A program made the translations under genes and the position numbers. The notes beneath the pieces are model-generated. The model did no database searches, was not told where the DNA came from, and saw nothing but the letters and a program-made list of their open reading frames with translations. This document shows, in pieces, positions 23,944-33,626 of a DNA stretch of 64,000 bases. Origin of the DNA: Cephalotrichum gorgonifer (Eukaryota; Ascomycota; Sordariomycetes; Microascales; Microascaceae); NCBI GenBank assembly GCA_900312665.1, contig ONZQ02000009.1, positions 1-64,000 of the forward strand, in the 5' to 3' direction. The number at the start of each line of letters is the position of its first letter. The first letter of the stretch is position 1.

Positions 23944-25416
23944 TCAGGCGGCTTTAGGGCGCCTCCCACCACCGGCCATGAGAAATGAGCATCCAGACCC
24001 CAGAGCCCGATCCACGGCGCAGTAGACGCACTCGCCAGACACCTGGATATAAGTACTATTCGCGTACCTGTCGGCTCCCTCGACATTCGCGATCATATCC
24101 CCCGTGCTCCACACGACATTTAAGTCGTGAAACGTGAAGTCGTAGCCTTCCTTCTCGTGGAGATTAGTCAAAACCACCCCGTTGAACCTCGACTCCAGTG
24201 AGATATCGAGCCGGCGGTTAGGGGCCGGCACCGAGCAGTCGCATGGCCGGCCGAAGACTCCCTGGCCCGTGACCTTGGGTGACTTGCGCCATCCAAAGCT
24301 GGACGGCTTGGCAACCAGCCGGCCGTCGGCGACGCGCTTGATGGTTACGCTGACTGCAATCGTATATAAGTACATCGGGCTCCCGTGGATGTCGCGCTGC
24401 ACCACCCACAGGCCTTGGGAGTTGACCGCAGTCCCTGGCGGGGGCTCAGGACCGCGCATAGCGAGACTGGCGGCCCACCCGGAGAGCATGTAGATGGGCT
24501 CACCCTCTTTGGCCTGCGAGTCCTTGGGGATGCGGAACTGGACGTAAGGTAATTCTGTAGATGGCGTAGGCCAGGTGGTGACGACGGTGCCGCCCTGAAC
24601 CACGCCTAGCTGGACAAAGGTTCCGGTCATTTTCGGCACGGCGTCGGCGAAGCCCGATTCGACGTTCTCGGTGCTCCCTATTGGCCCCTTGTTGAGGATG
24701 TTGCCGAACGACAGATTGGTTATCATGCTCTTGTCGATGTTGCCGATTACCATGGCTATATATCCTCGCGCAAGCTTCTCGTAGTAATGGCCGTGCACGG
24801 CCAGCTCCTGAAGGTCCTTGAAGTTGATCTCAGTGACCCCACACAGCTGCGCCAGGGCGAGAAGCCGTGCCATGAAGAGGTCCGTGTAGCGTTCGGAGCG
24901 GCTGGCTTTGCGAATGAGCCCCATGGCCAGTCGGAAGCGGCCGATGCGCTTGAAGTTGGGCGCGGAAAGGAACGGGTTCAGGGTCTTGTCTTGAAGGATT
25001 CGTTCCCGGATCTGCGGGGGCCAGTTGGCCCCGATGCGTTTCCTCAGGCCCTTGGGCGAGCCATTCTTCGTGCCATGGACGACGACTTTGGTCCGCAGCC
25101 CGATGATGGCCTGGGTCTCGGGAGGTACGCCGAAGTACTCCAGTGCCATTCTGATGTCGTCGTACACCCGGAGCGCCATCTGAAGGCCCCGGTCCGTCAT
25201 GATCCATGAAGAGGGCCCTGCATCTGCAGTGTTCGGGCCGGAGGCGGGGAACAGCTCCAAGTCTCCCCCGGCACGCAGCCGCTCGAGAAGCGAGGGAAGG
25301 GCCTTCCAAAAGGCGCTCTTTTCCTTAAAGTGTGCATTTACATAGATAATGCCGTTGATGATTTGGATGGTAAGGTTGCATGGGGCGCACAAGTCGACCA
25401 TCCTGAATGATGGCAC
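23944..25416 (-). CDS. Hypothetical protein, 490 residues
   Basis: A long uninterrupted frame with coding-like composition but no family that I recognise. The N-terminal half is mixed and soluble, with a basic patch (GLRKRIGANWPPQIRERI) and a helical stretch around LFMARLLALAQLCG. The second half is rich in short beta-type segments and glycine, such as TGTFVQLGVVQGGTVVTTWP and FNGVVLTNLHEKEGYDFTF. The C-terminus carries a cluster of cysteines (CDC, then CVYCAV and GSGC). No signal peptide or membrane segment is evident. The first ATG at 25416 is used; an upstream exon is possible. It stands alone in a repeat-containing region, so a lineage-specific gene is plausible. Confidence 0.6.
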   Translation of the reverse strand: MPSFRMVDLCAPCNLTIQIINGIIYVNAHFKEKSAFWKALPSLLERLRAGGDLELFPASGPNTADAGPSSWIMTDRGLQMALRVYDDIRMALEYFGVPPETQAIIGLRTKVVVHGTKNGSPKGLRKRIGANWPPQIRERILQDKTLNPFLSAPNFKRIGRFRLAMGLIRKASRSERYTDLFMARLLALAQLCGVTEINFKDLQELAVHGHYYEKLARGYIAMVIGNIDKSMITNLSFGNILNKGPIGSTENVESGFADAVPKMTGTFVQLGVVQGGTVVTTWPTPSTELPYVQFRIPKDSQAKEGEPIYMLSGWAASLAMRGPEPPPGTAVNSQGLWVVQRDIHGSPMYLYTIAVSVTIKRVADGRLVAKPSSFGWRKSPKVTGQGVFGRPCDCSVPAPNRRLDISLESRFNGVVLTNLHEKEGYDFTFHDLNVVWSTGDMIANVEGADRYANSTYIQVSGECVYCAVDRALGSGCSFLMAGGGRRPKAA

Positions 25417-25822
25417 CTGTTCTAACGAGGAGGCATACGAGTAGCCGATGGCCGCGGAAGAGGGACGATACTGGTGTTTCCGGAGATGTGGGGCTGCTCG
25501 ACAACTTTATGTCCGCCTCACTTGCCGATCGCAATAGAGGGCTGAAGAGATGGCTTTTGCGGATGAGTACCATTGGCCCTGGGGTCAGAACACACGGTTT
25601 GTCTTCTCGCCGATCTTACAAAGTAATCGAGTACTTTGGTATACTGCCTAACTATGAGGGTCAGTGCACGAATGCCAATTATCAGCTGAAATCTGGGGTG
25701 ATGCACGAGCAAGGAGTGGGAAGGGGTGACTTCTTCGCGGCCGTTTATTCTATCCTTCATCACTCTACACTCCTTGGTGGATAGGTCGTCGCCCACTTAA
25801 ATAGTATACCTCAGCAACCGCC
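25417..25822. other. Intergenic upstream of the 490-residue gene
   Basis: About 400 bases, presumably the promoter of the hypothetical gene. No motif stands out. Confidence 0.4.
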
Positions 25823-26330
25823 TTATGCACCAGTAACATCTTCACAACCTCCATATAACCCTGCTGTGAGGCTAACCACGGTGCCATTAGCCGTCGACTG
25901 GCTTAAGATCGACCTCTGCGCCGTTGTGGATGAGGAGCTCTGCGATACTGAGATGCCCCTGCTGGGCAGCCAGAATAAGCGGCGGCCGCCCATCTTCCTC
26001 CTATAAAATGGTGACGTCAGCCTTGTGCCGGATAAGTGCGGCAATGGCATCGTAATGACCGTTCTGCACGGCCTGGTGCCAGGGCGAGGACTTGATCTCT
26101 TTCGTGTCGGGAGTTGGCGCCCTTGTCTACATTTGGCAGGCTGGCCAGAGAGGCGTAGCACATTCTTCCTCACTGCAGTCAATATTGGTCTTATGTTCAT
26201 CCAATACCCGTATGATGCCCACGTGCACATTCCGAACACCTTGACGGACGGGCGTGCGCTGGCTGGGAGCACACTTGATGGTGTTGGCTCCACGGTTAAG
26301 GAGCATCTGTGCATTTGCAAGCGCTATATA
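25823..26330 (-). pseudogene. Ankyrin-repeat gene remnant
   Basis: Read on the minus strand, several ankyrin-repeat units are visible but sit in different frames and are broken by stops. Clear pieces are SPWHQAVQNGHYDAIAALI, then PLILAAQQGHLSIAELLI followed by HNGAEVDL, and a last unit resembling GYMEVVKMLLVHKA. An in-frame TAG lies between the first two, and a stop and a frameshift come before the last. Upstream, MLLNRGAN is another unit. In filamentous fungi such arrays usually form the C-terminus of NACHT/NLR-like or related accessory proteins; no N-terminal domain survives here. Confidence 0.72.
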
Positions 26331-26649
26331 TGCTTAACTGGTGGGTGGGCGTGGAGCACCGCCTTGGAATGATTGGCTACCTTCTTCGCTTTCCCTGGGC
26401 ACATAGGTGTGGTAGACGGGCGATGGAAACCAGACCAGTTCTGGGGCACCTTTTGAACACCACTGCATGCACTCCGCAAAACCTATGTCAAGGGAGGATA
26501 CAAGGTCGAGGCAACGGGTGAAAGGGGGGACGGGAGGAGAGGCGTATTTGCGACTAAACTCCTAGAGTGGGCTAAGGAAAGACCTAAAACTCAGATATGC
26601 CGTGTTTTACACCCCGCGGGACGGAAGTCCGGTGCCGCTTAAAGAAAAA

Positions 26650-26759
26650 GTGGGGACACGGATATGGTCACGGAGCGGAGGTCGCGGAGCAATACCGGTG
26701 GTTGATTTCCGGAGTTGCGATACTCGGGAGGGGTCAATGTCATATTGTTGTGTTCCTAC
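26650..26759. repeat. MITE-like short repeat, copy 1
   Basis: A 110-base unit starting GTGGGGACAC and ending GTGTTCCTAC, so its ends are imperfect inverted repeats (8 of 10). The interior shares CACGGA, ACTC or ATGGTCAC, GGAGCGGAGG and CGGTGG-like blocks, in order, with copy 2. No coding capacity. Short size, inverted ends and two nearby diverged copies suggest a non-autonomous DNA transposon. A target-site duplication is not clear. Confidence 0.5.
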
Positions 26760-26827
26760 ATTAAGTGCTCGCGATATATAATGCGCGAATGAAATCCCCC
26801 CAAGGCCGAAATCCTACGTAAGGCAAG

Positions 26828-26946
26828 GTGGGGGGACACGGACAAGGACTCGGAGCGGAGGCCACGGAGAAGCAACGGTGATCGACTCACGACTCGTGAC
26901 TCGCGACGATGCTGTGGCTGTTTAAACGTCGTTGTGGTGTCCCTAC
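26828..26946. repeat. MITE-like short repeat, copy 2
   Basis: A 119-base unit in the same orientation as copy 1, starting GTGGGGGGACAC and ending GTGTCCCTAC. Shared internal blocks include GACACGGA, CTCGGAGCGGAGG and CACGGAGAAGCAACGGTG. The middle (CGACTCACGACTCGTGACTCGCGACGA) is a small array of ACTCG-type words that can fold back on itself. Confidence 0.5.
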
Positions 26947-27472
26947 AACTTCACCATGCATGTGTAACTTCTTGCCCCTGTCCAGTCTTCGAGTGCAATA
27001 TAATACTCGAACAACACTGCCGCACCCACCTTCATTCCTATCGCCCCCATCCAGGTATTAATAGAAGCACCGCATGACCTTGATACCACATGGAAAACGT
27101 GTGGTACGCACACCTCACCTCTCAAGTGCTTGTACGGAGTTCTCTGACGTAGTCCTCCCGCACAAAGAATCATGATCTCCGCCCAGAATCCCGACTGGGT
27201 TTAAGCCGTTTCCGCGACGGTGGGGTGGTGTGGACCCTGCGATCGAGATGCCAAGAAGACAACAGGGTAATAAAAATGGGGTTGTCGGGGTAAAAGGCCC
27301 CCGAGCGCCGTGACTGCGCCGTGGACGAAATAATGCCGACCGAGGCGATTCTCGCGATCGGTTCATCCACATCGTCCACATCATCCACGCAGCTCACATC
27401 CACGGAGACCGAGAAGGGACGACAATCTTTGCGCCACCAACCAAGCTCTCTCGACGCCCACCAACCGCCGCG

Positions 27473-28645
27473 ATGCGCTTCCCTCCGGCACTGTCCTGCC
27501 TGCTGTTCCTGCAGGGAACGCTCGCGTGGGAATCTACCTTCAACGCCACGGAGAACCGGCGGCCCCTCAACGTCACCGGCCTCAACCTCGATGCCTACAA
27601 GTACACAGGCTCGTAAGTGGACCCTCCATACCCCCGCGCGCGCCCACTCGAGCCCCGAGATCAGGTCACCGTACGAGTGCTATAACTATTGTACTGACCC
27701 TACTCCCCGCGTAGGTACTACAACGGCACCCTCACCTACAAGCTGGACCTGAAGGACCGGAACTACGACGCCGACCACATGGACGGCCCTATTTGCGGCG
27801 ACTTCATCAACAAGACTATCACGGTGGAGCACGATGCGCTCGTCGGGGTGCTCAAGAAGAGCCCGAGCGCCAGGGGCAAGAACCCGGTCGAGGTGGAGAT
27901 GTGGGGGTGGGACAAGGGGTTCGACTTCGTGCCCACGGGGACCAAGAACTACAGCGAGTTCCAGCAGTTCCACGTGTATACTGGCGCGTGAGTCTTTTTT
28001 CGCAATCGTGATCGCGGGACCATTTATTTAGTCTCTCGGGACATTTAAGCTGACGCATGGGGGGGTCAATCCAGGACCGGACTCGAGGACGACGTTACAA
28101 AGTACGCACTCAACGTGTCGCTCGTGAGGGACTTCTCGTACGACCTCTACGGAAAACATGCCATCGACTACGATAACCTCATGCCTACCGAGCTCAACTT
28201 CAACTTCACGGACCAGTGCAAGGGCGACTCGGTGGTGCCCTTGAGGGACATAGACTACTACCTGTTCGCGGGCGGGCTGATCACGCCCACGCCGCAGGAC
28301 CTGGACTTCTACAGCCGGTGGGCCGACGACATACCGCAGCCCACCATCGAGGTGTACTTCAGCGAGACGGACTGCAGGATCACGATCAGGGGCTTGTTCA
28401 GCGTGAGGGCCAAGGACACGGAGCTCGTGGGGGAGATCACCATCAGCTTCGAGGGGGCGGCGGACAAGCTGAGGTCCGACCAGCTGCTGCTGGGGCTGGA
28501 GATCCCCGAGTGGAATAATACGCTTGGATTCTCCGTAGACAGCGTCCTTGAGGGGGACGACGACTCCGGCTCTGCGAGGTGGCTATCGGGGTGGTCTACC
28601 CTCCTCACTTCATTGTCGGTTGGGATGCTGTTGGTCTGGGTCTAG
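27473..28645 (+). CDS. Secreted, probably GPI-anchored glycoprotein of unknown function
   Basis: Three exons, 27473-27612, 27715-27987 and 28075-28645, give 327 residues. Both introns have good donors (gtaagt, gtgagt) and keep the frame. The protein opens with a signal peptide (MRFPPALSCLLFLQGTLAW), carries many N-glycosylation sequons (NAT, NVT, NGT, NKT, NYS, NVS, NFT, NNT), and ends in a hydrophobic tail (LLTSLSVGMLLVWV) after a small-residue stretch (DDSGSARWLSG), the layout of a GPI-attachment signal. Few cysteines are present. I know no named family for it; it looks like a conserved cell-surface protein. Location at the plasma membrane or wall is inferred. Confidence 0.8.
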
Positions 28646-29037
28646 ACTCGACTGGAATGGAATGGATTTACATAGATATGGACAGATTGCAACTACCTTG
28701 AATGATACCCCTCTTCAAACACTCTTTGTAGCCATCGGATGACGGTTCCATATACGTCATCACCTCGCTTGCCTCCCACAGCCCGCTGCACACCACCAGC
28801 TTCGCAACGGTGAACCCTCTAAGCTTCCATCTCCCCCTCCACGCCCTCCCGGATGCTTTAAAAATTGAGTTGTTCATAAGTACCGACCGATCCATACCTT
28901 AAATCTACGATCCGTCCGTAACAGGAAATCGAGTAGCGAAGCCTATATAGCCCCCCCAATTCAAGCGCCGCGCTAACCTAACCTTAAACTTCCTCCCCGC
29001 GTGGTCAACTTCGACTCCACTCAGACCTCCAACGCCC
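28646..29037. other. Convergent intergenic region
   Basis: About 390 bases between two converging genes; 3' untranslated regions only, nothing else seen. Confidence 0.45.
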
Positions 29038-30174
29038 TTACTTCTTCCCGCCCTTCTTGTACTTCCCCCCAATAGTATCAACAATCGCCGCACCCAACGC
29101 AGCAGTAGCGACCTTGGTCCCCTTCGTGCCCATCCACGGGCCCGGGTCCCGCCTCGCCTTGTACGCCGCCGTCGCTCCGGCCTGGAATGCCGACATGGCG
29201 AGGGTGCCCCAGGGGATCTCCAGAGCGGAGATCCCCCCAGCCTTCTTCTTCGCCGACTGGGCGGCGACGGTCTGCGCCCTCCGTGGCCCCTGGGACCTGG
29301 CCCTCGGGGGGTCCCTCGACGACCGGCCCCGGTCTCCCGCGTCCAGGGAGTGCGCGCGGGTGCGACGCCGGCGGGGCGTTTCGTCCGCGTAGTCCCTGCC
29401 CCTTTCCCTGCCCCTGTCTCTGTCCCTTTCCCTGTCGCCTCTCGTGTCGCGGTTCTTCGCGCGCGGCCGACTGTCGCGGTCTCTCGGGGGCGAATAGCCC
29501 CTCTCATAGTCCCGCTCGTAATGCGGAGCCGACTGTCGGTCGCGGTGGGCTCGCTCGGGGCCCTCCGTCGTGCTCCGATACCTTCGGGGGAGGTAGTCGT
29601 CTATGTCCCGCTGGTCCCGCTCCGGCTTATGGTGCCATGTTTTCTGGCGACCGCTATCCCGGTCGTGGGTCCGCCGGTCGTCAGAGCTCGGCCGGTCGTC
29701 GGCCATGGTGTTGCGGCGGCGGTGTTGCCGGAGCGGGAGTGGGTCCGCGGGCTCGGACCTCCGGTAGTAGGGAGGTGGTGGCGAATGCCGGCCCTGCGGC
29801 GACGAGTACCCCCCTGCCCTCCTGGGAGCTGGCGGCTCATCGTCGAGGTCCGGGCGTGGGTAGTACCGGCGCTGGGCGGGAGGGGGACCCCGCGGGGGGG
29901 ATGGGGAGAAATCGCGCCTGGCGGGCTTGTCATCGTAATAGGTCTCGTTGAGCCCAGGGCTCCTCCGCCGCTCTGCGGTCCTCATGCTGTTTCTGTTTTT
30001 CGGGGTGTCGTAGTAGTCGTCGTCGTCTCTTGGTGTATTATCGCGGGGCGGAATTCCCGCTAGCCGCCGCAAATACTTTGAAATCGCTATGATGAAGGGG
30101 TGGTATGAAGGACGGGAAAGTAAAAAAGAAAACGGAAGCAGAAACAGAAGCAGGGGAATGATGCTTGGGATCAA
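29038..30174 (-). CDS. Basic Arg/Asp/Ser-rich protein with conserved C-terminal segment
   Basis: Up to 378 residues. The middle 230 residues are of very low complexity, rich in Arg, Asp, Pro, Ser and Tyr, with RD/RE runs (RDRDSRPRAKNRDTRGDRE) like those of RNA-associated disordered proteins. The last 65 residues are ordered and different: ALEIPWGTLAMSAFQAGATA, then GTKGTKVATAALGAAIVDTI and a lysine-rich end. This small-residue helical hairpin may contact membranes or self-associate. The first 30 residues are hydrophobic (IIPLLLFLLPFSFLL) and may be a real anchor or translated leader; an internal start at 29988 (MRTAERRRSPG) is an alternative giving 316 residues. Function unknown. Confidence 0.72.
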   Translation of the reverse strand: MIPSIIPLLLFLLPFSFLLSRPSYHPFIIAISKYLRRLAGIPPRDNTPRDDDDYYDTPKNRNSMRTAERRRSPGLNETYYDDKPARRDFSPSPPRGPPPAQRRYYPRPDLDDEPPAPRRAGGYSSPQGRHSPPPPYYRRSEPADPLPLRQHRRRNTMADDRPSSDDRRTHDRDSGRQKTWHHKPERDQRDIDDYLPRRYRSTTEGPERAHRDRQSAPHYERDYERGYSPPRDRDSRPRAKNRDTRGDRERDRDRGRERGRDYADETPRRRRTRAHSLDAGDRGRSSRDPPRARSQGPRRAQTVAAQSAKKKAGGISALEIPWGTLAMSAFQAGATAAYKARRDPGPWMGTKGTKVATAALGAAIVDTIGGKYKKGGKK

Positions 30175-31731
30175 TACCCAGTGCTGGCTCTGTTACTTGA
30201 ATATTAAAAAAATTCAGGGGAATGACGAATCCACGCGTTTCAGCCCTGGATCCAGAGGATGGATGGGGGAAGGGGCAAAGGAAAGGGTGGTTGGCCTCTT
30301 AAATATATATTACGACTAATAATAGCAGTGGTGCTACAGGCAGAGAATACACACAAGCCGCATCGACATCCCGCATCCGCATCCGGGGGAGATATATGTA
30401 TGATGCGGTAAGGGGAACGCAGTATGCAGGGAAAACAAGGGAGGACTCCCACGGAAAATGCAGGGTCTGCCTGCTCTGGTCCGGCTTTCGGTCATCCGAT
30501 GGGCCAAAAAATACCCACACGCCTAAAGTCACGGCTGGGTGTTTGTCTTGTCAATGACACAGGGCACACTGACACTGGCACTGGGGGCTGTGGATGTGTT
30601 AGGTGAGCATGACTTTGCTCCTCGGCGCCTGCCTGTGGCACGAGTTCGAGCTGCGAGTTGCGAGAGAGAAACGGGACTTGGACTTGGATCTGTGACATGG
30701 CGTCACGGGGCATATGGCAATGGAGTCGGCGGTACAAGTACACGCCGCTCATTCGCCCGCGGCGGGTCGGGGCATTTTGATAGGTTTGTGGGGGACCTTG
30801 AGACGAGAACGGCCGACGGGCCAAGTACACGACATCGTACCCAGTAACAAACAGTATGTACCACAGCTACGAGGGTACGAGTAGTACGGAGCAGCTACCT
30901 AGGCAGCGTCCAGTGCGCCAAGCCGTCAAGTGCGTCACTCTCACCCCCCAGCTCTCCAGATAGCGTGTTTGTCTCTGCCTCCTTCCTCTCCACCGCCAGT
31001 TTCTGTGGGACCGGGTCGTCGGGATTGGCCGTACCACCCACGCACTACGTCGTAAGAAGTACCGACCTGACCCTGTCTAACAATTTTCGTCATTCCCCAA
31101 GTCGCACCTGCCCATTTTCGACGCTCCTCCAGGCACCGCCCATGTCCATCCTTGGTCAAAGGCGAATCGGAGCGCCCGCCACCGTTTCGCAACCCAGCCA
31201 CATGCTTGGCTCTTTCTTCCCATCCTTAACACTCGGCCTAACGTACCGAATGGGCCCGGAGGTCTCCTGCGCTGATCTCGGGAGCCCTCCTTGACCTCCC
31301 CACCCCTACATCCCTGGTACCGCGTCTTGTCGCAACCTCGAATGGGCGGGCGCATCTCATCGGATGCTCGCCACACACACGACGCTTACACATGTACATT
31401 GCACACGCAAAGGCAAAGGCAAAGGCTCACAAACACATACACATACACACGCCAACACCCGGATCCGGGAGAATCCACACATAGATAACACACTGGCCCG
31501 GGGCAATCCGGCCGGCTCCATCTTCATTTCTTTCATGTTTGGAGCGGGAGGTTTTCGTGGGGCACTAAAAGCACTCGTAGGGGCATCACGCATCACACAG
31601 AACACAAACAAAGACGTAATTCTCGTTCGAGCCAAACCAGAAGAAAAGCAAGTCAATCCATTCCACCCTACTCGTACAAGCACTCATATGCGCCAAGCCA
31701 AAGACAGAGAGCTAACACCGCCTCACCCCAT
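30175..31731. other. Intergenic between permease and RD/RS-rich genes
   Basis: About 1.6 kb holding the promoter of the RD/RS-rich gene and the 3' end of the permease. Simple repeats such as CAAAGG and ACACAT units occur at 31407-31455. No gene supported. Confidence 0.45.
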
Positions 31732-33626
31732 TCAGCCAGTCCCCACCTCCCTCCCGACGGCGGCCCCGCCATCGCCTCCACCCCCCTGAAGCTGACCACC
31801 ACCATCGTCAAAGCTACTCCTACCCTGATGCTTCTCCGAGTCTGGAGTACTCGGGCCCTCGCGTCCTGCTCGTATGCTTCCCCCAGCCACACCCCCCCTT
31901 CTTGAATCGCCGCGCCGCCAAAAGTTCCACCTGCCTCGCACAAGCTTTCCCGGCCACGACGGGAAGACACCGCCGCGGGGAACCCTCCACGTCCAAGCAT
32001 CTTTCGCCTCCTTCCCCGGTGTCTCAATCCTGCCACAAGACAGCGTCTCAATCATGTACACCGACGTGTTGATGACCGCATAACTACATATGCCGGCGAT
32101 GAGCCCGTACGCGATCGAGTACGTAAACGGCATCATAACTATCGTGAGAAACGCCGGAATCCCATCCCCCATGTATCTCCAGTTGATCTCCGTCACCCCC
32201 GTCACCATCATCGACCCCACCAGGATGAGCACGCATCCCGTAGCCCACGGCGGTATGGACGCGAATATCGGCGCGAAGAATATCGACATGAGAAAGCACA
32301 CCCCTGTGGATATCGCCGTCAGCCCCGTCCTCCCGCCCTCCGAGATTCCCGCGCCGGATTCCACGAAGGCCGTGATGGGGGGCACGCCCAAGAGCGCTCC
32401 GATGGAAATCCCAATGGCGTCCACCGTAAATGCCGCGGTGGACCCCTCAAAGTCCTGCGTCTCCTGGTCGACCATCCCGGCAAACTGAGCCATGGAGTAG
32501 AGCGTGCCGGTGCAGTCGAGTATGTCGACGTAGAGCAGCGTGATGAGAACCATCCCAAACTTGCTCCCGTATCCGGATATGTCCCACTGCTGGACCCCGA
32601 GTGTCTTTGTGATCCCGTGACAGCTGACCACCTGGCGGAAGAACTGGAACGAGTCATCCCCGGAAGCGGTGTCGGGGAAGAAGGTGATGGCGGTGGCACG
32701 CGGCCATGATATACAGCTGACGAACAGCGTTCCGATGATGACGGCTCCCTTGATCCTGTAGAGCGTAAGGACGGCGATCAGGAACCCTCCACAGAATATC
32801 CCTACCCACATGGTTGGGTTCCGCATCTTGGTCGCGTCTGGACACCGTCCGTCCAGTTCGCTTCTGTCGCTGGGTCGACAGCCCGCCAATTCAAGAGGCG
32901 TATCCGTGCCCCCGACAATCAGCCCAATCCCCTGGGCGTACGTCAACCCGATCATGGTGAGGAACATGCCGATTCCAACTCCCGTCGCTATTTTGATCGA
33001 TTTGGGGATCGCCTGGGCGAGCCACTGTCGCAGCCCGAGCATCGTTAGCCCGAAGAAGATCCACCCCTCGACGAACGTGGCCGTCAATGCGAGCTCGTAC
33101 GGCACGTCCCCAGACCCGCGAACCCCCACGACCCCAAATGTGAAGTATGAGACGAGCCCGAGCCCCGGGGCCAGGCCCACGGGGACGTTGGCGAAGAGGC
33201 CCATGCAGATAGAGGTAAGAGCCGAGATTGCGGCTGTGGCGGTGACGAGGTCGCGTTTGATCACGTTTACGCACAGGGCGTACTCGTCGTCCCCGGCGCA
33301 CGTCGGGTCCTCCGCCGTCCCCTCACAGACGCAAGAACCGCCCGTGAGTGCTACCATGCTAGGAACGACGGCGATCACGTATGCCATGGCGAAGAACGTC
33401 GTCATACCGGCCCTTATCTCCGTGAAGAACCGCGAGCCGACGCGCTCTCTCGGCTACGGAACGAGTCTGCTGTCAGCTTCTCATACGAGGTCGGGAGGTT
33501 GGGGAAGGGAGGGCAGGGCTCATGAGCCGGCAATATCCAACGTACATGGCCGCATCCTTCAAGTCGAAACCACCGTCCAACGGGAGACGTCGAGATTTTG
33601 GCCTCGACACGGCGAATTCGCTCCAT
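31732..33626 (-). CDS. azgA: AzgA-type purine (adenine/guanine/hypoxanthine) permease
   Basis: Proton symporter that imports purine bases across the plasma membrane (NCS2/AzgA family). Two exons, 33546-33626 and 31732-33453, joined across a 92-base intron. The join gives RWFRLEGCGHPRERVGSRFF and then TEIRAGMTTFFAMAYVIAV, the conserved AzgA N-terminus, which fixes the start at 33626. About 600 residues with a dozen hydrophobic segments. Signature stretches include GLFANVPVGLAPGLGLVSYF, ATGVGIGMFLTMIGLTYAQG, YVDILDCTGTLYSMAQFAG and GVPPITAFVESGAGISEGGR, which form the substrate-binding and transport motifs. The C-terminal 90 residues are glycine-rich, basic, probably disordered and not conserved. 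Regulation by nitrogen or germination is known for the family but not visible here. Confidence 0.95.

Larger units (their letters stand above)
26331..27472. other. Intergenic with MITE-like repeats
   Basis: About 1.1 kb between the ankyrin remnant and the secreted glycoprotein gene. It contains two related repeats listed separately. The last few hundred bases should be the promoter of the gene at 27473. Confidence 0.45.

Noticed and set aside
29187..30063. Two plus-strand frames of 237-254 codons
   Set aside because: Antisense to the Arg/Asp-rich gene; their Pro/Gly/Ala-rich translations follow from its repetitive GC-rich codons.
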